This document shows positions 10,916 to 22,101 of a stretch of DNA of 64,000 nucleotides, one piece after another. This DNA comes from Gnetum montanum (Eukaryota; Streptophyta; Gnetopsida; Gnetales; Gnetaceae). The position numbers and the translations under genes are program-made. A model generated the notes under the pieces. The model saw nothing but the letters and a program-made list of their open reading frames with translations. It had not been told where the DNA came from and did no database searches. Location of the stretch: the NCBI GenBank assembly GCA_015680685.1, contig MNCI01009519.1:730689-794688 (forward strand), read 5' to 3'. Numbering within the stretch: position 1 is the first letter of the stretch; every line of letters begins with the position of its first letter.

Positions 10916-12464
10916 AGCGACTTCTCCCTATTTTACCCCTGAATTCGTTTGAGCTATCGATTGAAATATCGACTTGGGCTCTTTACTTCTGATAGGGATA
11001 AAATTGGGTTGCCTTTCATTGGCAATCAACATCCCACCCATGTGTGGCGCCACTAGAGCTTTTGATCTTACAAAAAAATCGGCCCCGAGAATCAACTCAA
11101 AGTCATCTAAAGAGAAGACCACAAATTTACAATCATCCTCCTAGAGACCAACTCTGAGAGGATCATAGATCACACCATGAACAGGCTGTGCTCCCGAGTT
11201 CATAGCCTTCACCTTACTCTAGCTCTTGGTGACGGTCAAGCCAAGTTTCCCCACTAACTGCTAGGATGCGAAGTTGTTCATCGCTCCTGTATCCAGCATT
11301 GCGGTTACCTTCTGTCCATTGAGGAAGACCTCCATGAACATCATTTTGTTGGGTGGAATGGCCTTCTGGCAGGAAAGGGTGTTCAGCAACTGCAACGGGT
11401 TGCACCTCGGGTTATTGCCCTCTCCCTCAGACTCCTCCTGCAGTCTAAGGATCGCGAGCTTCTCCCTCGAAGGATAGGCGCACACCCGATGTGGTCCATC
11501 ATAGATAAAGCACCCAGACGAGAATTTCTTCCCTTGGGAGGTGTCGTCTCCATTGGGTTTAGAGGGCATCCCCTCCTTCTTCTTGTCTTTGGGGCCTCAA
11601 TGCTATTTTCCCCCTCCTTACCCTCCTCATGGGACTTCTTCCGCTTTGAGTTGGATCCTGAAGTGCCCCGTTTGTAATCGACCAAGTCATATGCAGCAGC
11701 TATGGCCGTTGGCAGATCTTTCATTTTCTGCCTCCTTAGCTTTGCTTGAGCCCATGCCTGCAGCCCTGAAAGGAAGTTGAACAGCTTATCCTCGTTAGAC
11801 ATGTTCTTGATGTCTAGTATCAAGGAACTGAATTCCTTAACATATTCAGGCAAGGTTGTGGTGTGTCTCAGATTTCTGAGAGATTCTCATGCCATCCACG
11901 CAGCATTCAAAGGAAGGAACTGATCCTTCAACTCCTTTCTGAGTGCATCCCATGTTGTGATTGGAGGGCAGCCAGGACTCGCATCATTCTCCAGCCACAT
12001 CCTCCACCAAAGATTTGCATCCCCAACGAGATACATGCTAGTGATCGTGACCCTCTGGTCATCCGAAACATGAGCAGCACAAAAGTACTACTCTATGTTC
12101 CATAGAAAGTTTTCCAAATCCTTCACATTTCGACTTCTTCCAAACTATTTTGGCTCTGGCACCTTCAATTTGGAGTTTTGGGGGTTCTCACTCCCCTGTG
12201 AAGATCCTACAATGATCTTCTTTAGTAACGCGATATCATCTTCAAGAGACAACAAGCATATCATTAGAGCATCGATCTCACCCACGTGAGATTCGAGCTT
12301 ACTCTGCACCACATCATTGCTCTGTTACAGATCATTGATATCCCTATCGTGCAAAACCACCTAGTCTGCAAGGGATTGGGCATTGGGAGTAGGTGCTCCG
12401 ATCAACGCTTCCAAGACAGTGATGCGCTCGACAAGGTCCTTCACCACGAACAACCTTGCGCTTC
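10916..12464 (-). pseudogene. chromovirus gag and protease
   Basis: Minus strand. Gag starts with a coiled-coil-like segment (VVKDLVERITVLEAL), then the capsid-like domain (LENFLWNIE, SMYLVGDANLWWR, LKDQFLP) and the open segment at 11383-11853 (EYVKEFSSLILDIKNMS). The knuckle near 11470-11520 reads CFIYDGPHRVCAYP: two cysteines have become tyrosine, each explained by G to A. Protease follows with MLDTGAMNNF near 11270-11305 and its second half, DDFELILGADFF, at 10928-11122. Confidence 0.8.
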
Positions 12465-12610
12465 ACCCCTAGGTGCCCAGCCTATTGGGTGTCATGAGTT
12501 TCCCTCATGAGTTCGTGTCGTAGTGCCTCATTTCTATAGAATGATTATTTCCACTTCCTTACTAAATCTTTCTTGGGTCTTTTATTCTTCTTTGCTTCTT
12601 TCATACTTCA
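12465..12610. other. patchwork junction of two copied segments
   Basis: 12465-12530 copies 9256-9321 (inside the chromovirus integrase) with 5 mismatches in 66. 12531-12610 copies 7451-7530 (the DNA flanking the chromovirus LTR) with 4 mismatches in 80. The two copies abut exactly, in the same orientation as their sources. Neither belongs here: a gag start and 5' LTR would be expected. Confidence 0.85.
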
Positions 12611-13923
12611 TTTTATCTTGAATGATTATCAATGCTTAATCCCTCTCTGTCTCTCCTCCTAGCTTTTTAAAATCCTCTTGACTCATCCAAAATCACTTAT
12701 GGACATCCATCGATGTGCTGTGTTCTAAGTTGCCTATTCTTGTGATGCATTCTGCACTGCTGCTTATGTTTTGAGCTCAATTTGATTGCTGATAGGGTGA
12801 GCTTCATTTCATGTTTTTCTGGAAAAAAGGGAAAGCTTCGTTTCATGTTTTTCACGCAGAAAGGAGATGAATTATTGATATGTAACATAAAGTGTGATGT
12901 GAGTTGTATGTGCTGTATGAGCAGTTATCAAAAATAGTGACGAAGCTTTCTCTGTTTCTCTAAAAGTAAAGAAGCTTTCTCTATTTCTCTAATGTGCACT
13001 GTCTGTAGTACAGGATGTATTCTTGACTGTAGTGTAGATTGTATTTTCTTTCTATTTTTGCAAGGTATATTATTGTATTGTAGAATGTATTATTATTTAA
13101 AGGTGATCCGTGTGTATGATTGGCTGAATGTTGTGCTTAATTGTCTGTGTGTTTGGCTGATCCATCTATTTGGCTGAATGTTGGATGATTCTCTGGCTGG
13201 ATAATTTTTCTAATGAGTGTATGGTTAATGACTGTATGATTCTCTTAATTAGCTTGATACATATTTATTCTGTGCTTTCCATGTTTATGTTTAAGCTCTC
13301 TGTTGAAGCTTGGCCATAGTTCTTTGGCTCGAGTTCTCTATTCTCGACTATGTATTTTTGAGCTGTAGTTTTGATTGTATTTTTTTTTTAGAGCTCACCC
13401 AATCTTAAAATGAGCTATGCATGTTTTGAGCTTGGTTGAGTTGTTTTGTTTCACGGAATTGAGCTCCTGATGATGTTCGTATCTTTGAGTGCCACGTCAA
13501 CATTTATATGAAACTGTATTTTCATCTAGATGAGTTCCTGAGTTCTAAATAAGCATCACAATATTAGCACATCATTTGGTCTTTGTTTTAAGCATATGTG
13601 CCTCGTCACCATTTAGGAGCCGTATTTAGAATCGTATGATTTGCTCTACTAAGCTTGATTCACTCTGAGAGCTGAGCTCTCCTCCTTAGGCTGTGTAGAT
13701 AGCTCAACAAATATATTTTCAGCAATCAAGATAGCTTTACCACATAAGCCAAGAAAGTGAACACTAAATAGAATCAGCCTATTTCTAAAGCTTAATTTAA
13801 GCATTTGTTCTTTCCCGGGAAAAGCTTTTAAATCTTTCCATTCCAACTAAGCGTTCTGACACATGTGCATCTAGAATCAATATCTAGAATAAGTTTTTGG
13901 TTTTACTTGGTGACTTTAGATAG
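12611..13923. other. uncharacterised T-rich DNA upstream of the exon cluster
   Basis: No transposon domain, RNA gene or convincing coding frame was found. A roughly 30-bp segment containing GAAGCTTTCT(C/A)T(G/A)TTTCTCTAA is repeated in tandem at 12943-12990. The composition (T-rich runs, GAGCTC and AAGCTT words) differs from the elements on either side and would suit introns or the 5' part of the gene ending at 14461. The first stretch may contain the end of the copia-2 LTR. Confidence 0.4.
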
Positions 13924-14461
13924 CGTCGCCGCATCAGCTTGGTTAATAAATATGATTTGAAAAGCAAAAAGAGAAAGCCATGGATTCAAAAGCTTCGTTC
14001 TTCCTTACAAAGATTCTTTGCCATCGCAGCCCAAGCAAAGAAAGGTGAGAACCTGGGTTTGAACCCTGACAAGTATTAACCACAAGCTATAACAAAGTTT
14101 GTATCTGTAAAAGCAATATGATCTTACACGAAGAAGTTAGAATCTGTTCAAGCTAAACGCTATTAATATAAACAGGAGAGTTTATTAAAGCTGCAGGGCC
14201 ATTATTTACAAGGCTCATTATTTTCGTGGGAGAAGCTATTTCTGCCAAAGATGAAAATACAAATTTCTTCCTTCTCTACAGAGCTTTAAATGCTCACCTG
14301 AAGCTTATGCCAGAAGTAGTAATGGAAGCCAGATACAGCAGGTATAGCATCTTTCTTAACTACTTCTCTGCAACTACGACGCATTGATAACATCTACAAT
14401 GTTTGCTTTCTCTTGCAGAGTGATAGCGGCTCTGAAAACGGCTAGAGAGAATGAAGGCTAA
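13924..14461 (+). CDS. three terminal exons of an unidentified host gene
   Basis: Exon a is about 13924-14044, exon b 14176-14341, exon c 14419-14461 (stop TAA at 14459). Introns begin GTGAGA (14045) and GTATAG (14342) and end AACAG (14175) and CTTGCAG (14418). Joining them keeps one open frame of about 109 codons, with intron phases 1 and 2. The product is basic at first (KSKKRKPWIQKLR), then helical (QRFFAIAAQAKKGEFIKAAG, FFLLYRALNAHLKLMPEVVM), ending KTARENEG. No TE domain matches and I do not recognise the family. The left acceptor at 13919-13923 is uncertain, and no start codon or upstream exons were found. It may be the tail of a real gene or a pseudogene. Confidence 0.5.
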
Positions 14462-14737
14462 AAATTGAAGCTGTTGGGCTCATTTTATTTATTTTGGTTT
14501 TAAGCTCTGAGCTTCAACTGAAATTTCTTTTTTTTGCAGTTCTCTTCTTTTTCTTCTCTCTGTTATCTATTCTGTAAAAGCTGTGTTTTTCTTGTTGCTG
14601 GAAGATCAGAAAACTCTTGAATCTCAGTGTGGAACAAGGCAGAGTATTTTATCTTCCGCTGTGCCTTTAACCGCGTCCTGGAAACAACATATCTTTCCCA
14701 AAATGCTGTCCATATTGCTCGAAGAACAACCATGGTT
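14462..14737. other. apparent 3' flank of the exon cluster
   Basis: T-rich sequence follows the stop codon at 14459, suitable for a 3' untranslated region, but no clear polyadenylation signal was identified. Nothing else recognisable lies here. Confidence 0.3.
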
Positions 14738-16660
14738 TTCGTGAAAAGAATGCCCGAAACTTCCCGCTATGGTTGAGGTGGAAGATAAACCTCTTTAAAA
14801 AAAAGTTTCCGTAATATGCTCTGCTGCACTGTTCAGAAGATAAAGAAGAATGAAAACGGATGTGCACTGCTGAAAACATAAAAATAATGAAAAAACAATG
14901 AAAACGGCTGGACACTGCCGAAAAGATAAAAATAATGAAGATTTTGATGGTCAAGTTCTATCGAAAAGAATTTTTGGTAGGAGAGAAAGACCTCCAATTT
15001 TTTTATGCTTTACTGGAATGTCAAATTTTTTTTTTCTTCTGGGTTTTTTCTGTAGCCGCCTCCAGAAACGCGGGGTCAAGTGATAGGAGAAACTATCTTT
15101 CCTTAAATGCAAAAGAGGCGCGTTAATCTAGATTCCAACGTTAAATCTTTCATTTGTAAATCCAAGGTTTCGCCACTAAGGTAACAAGTTTGTTATAAAA
15201 ATATGATTTAAATAATGATATACACCTGTACGTTGTTCATGAGTTAGTGAATGTAATGTGGGCAATGTTCCTGGGCAGCATCATTATCAATATGTCAAGA
15301 TATAAACATTGCTTTTACGGGTAAGAATAATTGTGGAATGTTACTAATTTTTTGTTGCAGGATGAACCATACATAGAAATATAGGTACATCTTAAAAGTT
15401 TATAATAAAGTATTAAGTAGAATCAAACCTGTAATTTAGGGTTACTAGGCCAAGACCTGGACCACCAGGCTAACACCTCATTGTTAACATGAACCAAACA
15501 TTAACATAGAATTTAATGTTTTATACAAAGATTTATTACAAATCATTACAATTTCTCCGATATTATTATTATTATTATTATTATTTCTCCTATATTATTA
15601 TTTTGCATGGGCTTAGTTCTTAAAATATTATTTGGATGCACGGATAGGGAAAAAAGTAATGAAAATTTTGGATGCTGAAGATCTATGGTGACTGGGCTAA
15701 ACCTTTTTGTTGAAAAGAATGCTTGGCAGGAAAGATATACCTCCAATTTTTTAATGCTTCACTGCAACGCATGAGAGATGTGCTACAAGCGGCCTCCAAA
15801 AACCCTTTATGGACGTGGAGCCTTTTTTTGGGCAGAAGAAACGTATATTCGATGAGGATAGGCTAAAAAAAAAACCTCTATTTTTTTTTTTAACTTTAAT
15901 GCAAAAGAGGTGTGCTAAAGTAGATTCCAAGCTTAAATCAATTACGTATAAAAAGAAGATCTTGCCATTAAACTAATAAGTTTTGTAGAAAAAATTGATT
16001 GAAATAATAATATATAGTTGTATTGTGTTTTTTTTTATACAAGCAATGATGTTGCTTGAGTTAGTTAATATGGTTTGGGCAATATCTCTGGCTTTATCCT
16101 CATGAAGGAATTGTCTCCATTGTGCCTTAACACCTATGTATGTTCATTGTGCTTGCTTATGTGTATTTGATAACCATCATTAAGTGGGCCTAGGTGGACT
16201 GGTTAGTAAGGGTGGGACCTATGAACACTTCTTTAAATAAAAAAAAAATAATTTGATTTCATTTAGACAAATAAAATAGTAGTATGTAATTCCATTACCA
16301 AGTGAGAGGTTAAAGGCTTAAGTCTCTTTTATATATGTTTATATATGTTTACCTACTAGTATGAACATATACTCAAAATTTTTGTATAGCCAAGCTTTCA
16401 TAATGGACTATGGTGTATGCATGTATGGGTGTTAAGGCATGGTGAAGATACTTCCTCCTCATGAATATTTCAAAGATAAGTCTAAGTAAAAACATTACCT
16501 TTACTAGTAGGAAAATTGTGGAATGTTACTATTTTTTGTTGTAGGATGAACTAGACATTGACATGGAATTTAATATTTTATACAAAGATTTGGTACAAGT
16601 CATTGTAATTTCACCTCTATTATTATTTTGCATGTCCTTAATTTTCCATTTAGTATTTGT
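14738..16660. repeat. diverged local duplications, unknown family
   Basis: The block GAAAAGAATGCC ... CCTC recurs near 14738-14800, 14960-14995 and 15708-15760. The last two begin longer matching copies. Shared landmarks are CCTCCAATTTTTT-ATGC, TGCAAAAGAGG, AGATTCCAA, then TGTGGAATGTTACTA, TTTTTTGTTG(C/T)AGGATGAAC, and TTTATACAAAGATTT with TTATTATTTTGCATG. Copy A is about 14960-15620 and copy B about 15708-16660, B being longer by insertions. A shorter tandem pair at 14848-14938 contains GAAAACGG and AAAATAATGAA. No coding potential was seen; it could be a non-autonomous element family. Confidence 0.6.
15557..15584. repeat. (TTA)n microsatellite
   Basis: An uninterrupted run of TTA/ATT triplets within copy A of the local duplication; it is absent from the aligned part of copy B, so it expanded after duplication. 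Confidence 0.85.
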
Positions 16661-16959
16661 CTTACTTCTTTTCGTTTTTTGAAAAAATATTATTTCAAAA
16701 AAATAGTTGAATCAAATGAGCAATTTGGATGTTGAACACCAAAAAAAAATATTTCTAATGAACAAAGAAAATTCAGATTACATCATAAGCTTGACATTGA
16801 GTAGACATCATTGAAAAAAAAATATATGGAAAGAAAAAACTTTTTTGATTTTAACCTTATAATTGATACTTTGAAAAAAGAAATAAGTAAAAAATAAAAT
16901 TACTAGGGAGGAAAGTCCTAGTTCTAACAAAATTTACGTCACTTTTTAGTATCCATGAT

Positions 16960-18817
16960 TAAATTGGACAACTACAGCGCAGCCTCGCGAGGCTGGGGGG
17001 GTCGACATTCTCCCCTTCAAGGTGGAGGTGGCTTTGGGACGGCAGAGGCTGATTCGGCGGCTGTCCACCATGCTGGACGACCCCTCCCTCTGGGAGCAAA
17101 TCCTACTGCGGAAGTACCGGCCATGGATGACGGTTGGTTCTGACTCTTTCATCTGGAAACAGCTGTGTGCCCACGTGTGGTCGTTGGGTAATGCTGACGA
17201 GATTTCCCTTCATCCTCGTCAGTACATCTAGATGCGGTTCCCAACCGATCCATGCTAGATGCTGCTTTGGAGGGGAATTCTCCTGGAAAAGATCAAGATG
17301 TTCGGGTGGCTAATCCTCCACCAAGCCCTCCCCGTCTGGACATTATTGCGGATTAGAGGCATGGCGATCAGTACCCATTGCCCCCTGTGCAATCACTATT
17401 CTGAGACGCTGTAGCACTTCATGCATGACTGCCACGTTACCAGACAATTATGGCATATAGCCGGTCTCCATCCCATTACTGTCTCCAGTAACTCGTCGAC
17501 GCTTACCGCGTTCTGGATTCTGTGGAAGGCCAGAAATGAATGCATCTTTAAAGGCATGCCCTGCCCTCCCCCGACCGTGTTATATGGCAGGTTCAGGAAA
17601 TTCTGGTAGGATATTACTGCCGTGATGGACCGACATACCCGCCTCGAACCCCTCATGACCGCTATTCAACAGCATCTAGAGCTTTGGCGGTGGGCCTCCC
17701 GCATGAGGTGGACTCAAATTTTGCCCAGAATTGTCACTGACCCTAAGCTTGACACCTGCCCCTTTTACACAAATTGGCGTGAGGAGACCACCGTTTTTAG
17801 AGGGAGGCAGATCCATGTTACGGCGACGTTGGTCGCGGCCACGATTGGGGCGCCTCTCAATGGCGCTTACATTCCCCCCGTGGCTGGTTCGCATGCGGCC
17901 GCTATCAATTTCTTCTAGGGCCCCATCCCAAAGATGGCCAGTGGACATATCAAGGGGACGACCCTCTCGTCCGAGTGGCAGGTGGCGGCGGAGTTGGTCG
18001 AACATTTCTTCATCCACTCCAGGTCGCACCACAAGCTGAATGGGGTGCACTTCAAATTCCTTCATTATATGCGCAACGACACCCCCATCAACCTCCCTTT
18101 GTTTCTCTGGGAGTCTCTGTGGAGGCGCCACCATAACAGACATCCCGGGCTTATTCAAGCCCTGTGGTTGGCCAGCACTCCCTCCTTGATGGCTCAACCT
18201 TTAGATCTTCAGGAGTTACGATAGCGAAAACACTGGGGGTCCGGCAAGGGGACCACGTTCCAGCACCCTGATGCTGGCCAGGATCAGAACCTGCCGAGAC
18301 TGCCCCCTGAGAAGGACCCGCCACCTACCACCACCAGCAACACGAGGGAGCAGGTTCTGAACCCCCCTACTCAGTCGCCGCTCCAGACGCTGCTGTGGAT
18401 TGAGGGCGTCCTCAAGGATCACATGACGAGAATCGCTCAAATGATCAAGGAGAATCGGCGCTGCCTCGCGGTGGGGCCTGGTCGACCTGGGCCTAGCTCA
18501 CACTTCACCCAGGGAAATAATTTGAGATAGTGTCCCCCCGAAAGGTAGTCAACGGTGGCCGGGGGGTTGGTTGTCAGGGGGTGGGATGCCTTTTTTGCCG
18601 TTTGTTCTTTTGGAGTCTCTCCCGTTTGAGCCGGGGGTGGTGGCCACCTGCCTCCCTGCGGGGATGCCTGCGGCGGGGGGGAGGTTCAGCCCTTTGGGGG
18701 GTCCTTTCTGTCTTGGTTGGTGTGGGGCCAGCAGTTCCGGTTCACGCTATGCGCCTATGTAGCTCCTTTCATTTTTTGGAATATATTTTTCTCTCAACCT
18801 TTTCCGAAAAAAAAACT
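16960..18817 (+). mobile_element. LINE-A: GC-rich, 5'-truncated non-LTR retrotransposon
   Basis: Base composition switches abruptly from A+T-rich to G+C-rich near 16975 and back near 18780. The coding part matches the C-terminal end of plant L1-type ORF2, and the 3' end is T-rich and closes with A9 (about 18809-18817), as expected for a LINE copied from a polyadenylated RNA and truncated at its 5' end. Convincing target-site duplications could not be found. The composition suggests a young insertion, or one from a differently biased source. Confidence 0.6.
16984..18224 (+). pseudogene. LINE ORF2 C-terminus fused to plant-transposon-protein-like domain
   Basis: One frame runs through the whole segment, with stops at 17229, 17262, 17411, 17607, 17919 and 18222. 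First part: REAGGVDILPF, LWEQILLRKYRPW, WRGILLEKIKMFGWL, then CPLC ... HFMHDC ... LW (17379-17456), the zinc-binding region that follows RT in plant LINEs (zf-RVT). Second part (about 17690-18224): TVFRGRQIHVTATLVAATIG ... EWQVAAELVEHFF ... INLPLFLWESL, which resembles the putative plant transposon protein domain (Pfam PF20167). That similarity is from memory and moderate. A Pro-rich segment and a short helix (IEGVLKDHMTRIAQMIKENR) follow in the same frame to about 18460. Confidence 0.55.
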
Positions 18818-19740
18818 TAAAATGCCAAAAAGATTTGAGATAGAGAGGTGTGGCTTAATACTAGTATTTTTATTAAAGCAAGAAAATGGTCATACTTGTA
18901 AAATATCTTTACCTTGTCACTTATTATTAATATTATGTCAAGAATCTTCACCATCAACTATAACCTTATTGTTGACACTAGTTTTAGTCTTTGAGTTAAT
19001 AGTATTTTTGTCATACAATGGAAAATTGACTTTACGAGATATTTGGCTAGGCTGCTTAATACTTTCTCTAGTACTAGTAAAATTATACATAGGAGCTTTT
19101 ATCTTCTCTTGATTCTTTATTATTATTTGATCATTATTGTTGTTGACATTAACTTGATTTTTTGTATCTTCAACTTCATATTGCTCTTTTTGATATTCAA
19201 CTTTAATATATTTTTTCTTTTCTTGAAAATCTTTCTTTTTCTTTGAGTAGAAAAGAACAAGCATTAACCAAATATTCTTCAAATGGAAAAAGTTGCAAGA
19301 ATAAGATGAGCAATTTGAGTAGTAGAAAAGGGCTTCAATGAATTTAAAAATTAAGAAAAAATAAAAATCATATAATTTTTTTGAGGTAAAGAAACTTAGG
19401 TTAGTAGCCCCTACTTGCACAATAGGGTAAATGTGACTTACTAATCAAGAGGGTTCCACCACAAGGCTACTTGACAAGGCAGAAATGAAACCCATAACTT
19501 TCCAACTAAAAAATGTTAATCTAATTTTTAATATTTATTATTATTAGGATAAAAGAACAAAACTAAAAATGAAATTGAAATTGAAGTTTTATTATGTCCA
19601 AAGACCCATAGGATCTAGTAGACAAATATTCCATTTTCATAGAAAATAGAGATAGACTTTACAAATTGACTAGCACCAATAGTAGCAACAAAAAAAAATC
19701 ATATTTGCTATAACATTATAATGCTATCTCAAAAGTATAG
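18818..19740 (-). other. A+T-rich region with one unassigned 160-codon frame
   Basis: A minus-strand frame at 18938-19420 is open for 160 codons: a hydrophobic N-terminal half, a Cys/His cluster (YYSNCSSYSCNFFHLKN), then a Lys/Glu/Asn-rich tail. The cluster followed by a basic tail loosely recalls the end of plant LINE ORF1 proteins, but the spacing is not a proper CCHC knuckle. It could be an ORF1 remnant of LINE-B or chance in low-complexity sequence. The rest (19421-19740) shows nothing recognisable. Confidence 0.3.
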
Positions 19741-22080
19741 TTATAATATAAGAAAGAAATACATGTAACTCATCTTCAAGGAATCTTAACTTGCACAACC
19801 TATAAAGGTACTCTTCTCGGAGAAGTTGAATCTATCTTTTACTTTCAATTCTAAGATGATGAAAGTTTAATGATACCTTGCTAATAGCATTTCAATACTT
19901 GATTGGAATAGCAGCTTAGAGATAGTACGCTTTTGCATCTAGTTTACTAGATCTAATGTGATATAAATATAAATGTTTCTTACCTTTTACATTAAACAAC
20001 ATCTATTTTAAAACTTTCTACTTGACTAATTAGCAAATATGCTTAGGATTCTTTTGCATATCCTTCCAAGAGATATTCCATTTTACTGAATCATTTCATT
20101 CTCTAAACATACTAAGAATGGTCTTGTGAATCCTCAAGAACTGCTTTAGAGAATTTGTCTGGTTTTGAGATATGCAAGTTATGAGTGTATGTAATGAATT
20201 GGTATAAAATTTCTACTTCTAAATGTAATAAATCATATTTACATAATAACATTGGGTAAGGTATTTTTATTCTTACTTTTAACTTATCTAAAAGAAAAGT
20301 CTTTTTTACACTTTTAAAATATCTTTGCAAAGTTTAATATTAAGTCAAGATCCCAAAATAGCACCTCCATACAATATAGTAAGATATATGATAGTCTAAA
20401 TATTTCATTTTTTGATCTTCTAAGCCTAGAGTCCTCAATTCTTATACTTTTTTTTGTAAGCATACAAAGCCTTCAATCTTCTTACTATTCTTTCTTTGAT
20501 ATAGTTCCCCCACATGTAATTACTCATATAAATGAGATAAAAATATTTTTAAAAATATACTATTTTCATATTGATACCTCCAAAACAAAAATTACAACAT
20601 GTATTGTTTATATTGTAGATTATCAATTTGGTTTTATCTACATTTACTTGAAGTATATATGAGCGATAATAATTTTCTAAAATTTACAACATATTTACAT
20701 ACTTTTTATAGTAGTGGAGATCAATGCAACATCATCTACATATAAAATAAGATTCACTACTTGGAATTCAATTTTAATATCATGACTATGTTCTCCATTA
20801 AATAACTAGTTCTACATTGCATCAATAAAGATACCAAAGAGAGTTGGAGAAAGTAGACATCCTTATTTAACTCTAATTTTGCTTTGGAATTGAAATTTTT
20901 TCTCTAAATTAGTATTTATGATTTCAATAATTACTTCCTTATATATAATTTTTGAGTTGCTACAACCAAATCTAAAGGGAAATCAATTTTATGTAAGTAC
21001 AACCAATGTTTTGTATCAACTATTGAATCATATGCTTTTGCAAAATGAATAAAACAAATAAAAACTTTTTTATTAGACATTTTTGTAAACTTCATGTAGT
21101 GTTTAAGAGTAACTAAGTGATCAATAGTGAAGTAATTTTGTCTAAAACCTACTTGACATACTGAACTAACTTAGTTAACTTCAACCTAATAACTTATTCT
21201 CTTTTCTAGTAGAGTGTTCAACAACTTAGCAAATATATTACTTACAATGATTATTTGAAAATTGTTCAAATTATTTTTATCTCCCTTTTCATATAACAAG
21301 ATAGCTTTACTAGTTTTTAAATGTTGATTAGATCCTTGATTCATTGTTGAATTTAATGTGTGCCAAATTTCTTTATGAATAGCAAGTCTCATCCACTTTA
21401 ATAATTCTACATATATACTATTTGAATCTACAACTTTGCTAGATGCTAGATTTTTAATATCCTCTATAAATTCTTTAAGAGTAAATTGGAGAGGTACTTG
21501 CTGTATAATAGTAGTAGAAGAATCTTCTCCTATAAATAGTTTATTGTAAAATGAATAAATATCTTCAAAAGAAAAATTAAATGGTAAAGAGGCTTTATGA
21601 TGAAAATATTTCTACTACTTTCCAATAATATTTTTTCTTAAATATAATCAAGCATTTATATATCTTAACTAAACTTTAACTAGGACTCTTATTTTCATTC
21701 TTAATATTTTATCTAACATGCATGCAATTCTCATCAAACTAAGTATTCTAAGCATCTTATTATTATAAATGCATAACTTGCTTAGTTGCTACAATAAAAC
21801 TTTGTTCAACCTCTTTATACTATCTTTCAAGAGCATATTTGTTAGTTGTTGCATCCATATATTCTTTATTAACTTCTAGGATAACTTAGTATTGATTTAT
21901 TTTTTGTTATTTGAGGAAAAACTTGAATTTATAATAAGATCTCTATGTAATGATGGTATGAATCCCCTAAATCTTCTACAAATTTTAACTCGTTAATAAA
22001 TTCAATATCTTCTTAAGAACTTAAAAGAAAACTAATTAAAGAGTTACCTTAAGGTTTTATAAAAGTAAATGATGAAGATT
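19741..22080 (-). pseudogene. LINE-B: decayed non-LTR reverse transcriptase
   Basis: Minus strand. RT motifs appear in order: VDSNSIYVELLKW (about 21440-21400), LYEKGDKNNLNNFQIIIVSN (about 21300-21240), VGFRQNYFTIDHLVTLKHY (about 21160-21100), VFICFIHFAKAYDSI (about 21080-21030), GCLLSPTLFGIFIDAM (about 20860-20815) and LYVDDVALIST (20713-20745), where the usual first A or F of xADD is V. The C-terminal tail includes IPYPMLLCKYDLLHLEVEIL (20112-20330). Many stops interrupt it. The wording is closer to LINEs I associate with non-flowering plants and algae than to angiosperm L1; that is an impression. The 5' end meets the copia-3 LTR near 22100. Confidence 0.75.
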
Positions 22081-22101
22081 GATGAAGTTTAGCAAGCTCA
22101 T

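Larger units (their letters stand above)
7532..12464 (-). mobile_element. Ty3/gypsy chromovirus, minus strand, 5' end lost
   Basis: On the minus strand the order is gag, protease, RT, RNase H, integrase, chromodomain, polypurine tract, 3' LTR. RT before integrase plus a C-terminal chromodomain identifies a chromovirus; a Reina- or Galadriel-like clade is my guess from gag wording only. The 5' LTR and primer-binding site are absent: at 12464/12465 gag sequence meets a scrambled junction. Only the right LTR remains. Confidence 0.88.

Noticed and set aside
14040-14075. GGGTTTGAACCC near 14056 considered as a tRNA or SINE B box.
   Set aside because: No A box or cloverleaf partner lies upstream, and it falls in a predicted intron.
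17676-18197. 173-codon open frame on the minus strand.
   Set aside because: It lies opposite the LINE-A frame, which has domain motifs; G+C-rich coding DNA often leaves long open frames on the other strand. No motif was seen in it.
19430-19500. Segment with GGGTTCCACC and GAAACCC words considered as a SINE.
   Set aside because: The A-like and B-like words are in the wrong order on either strand and no tail is present.
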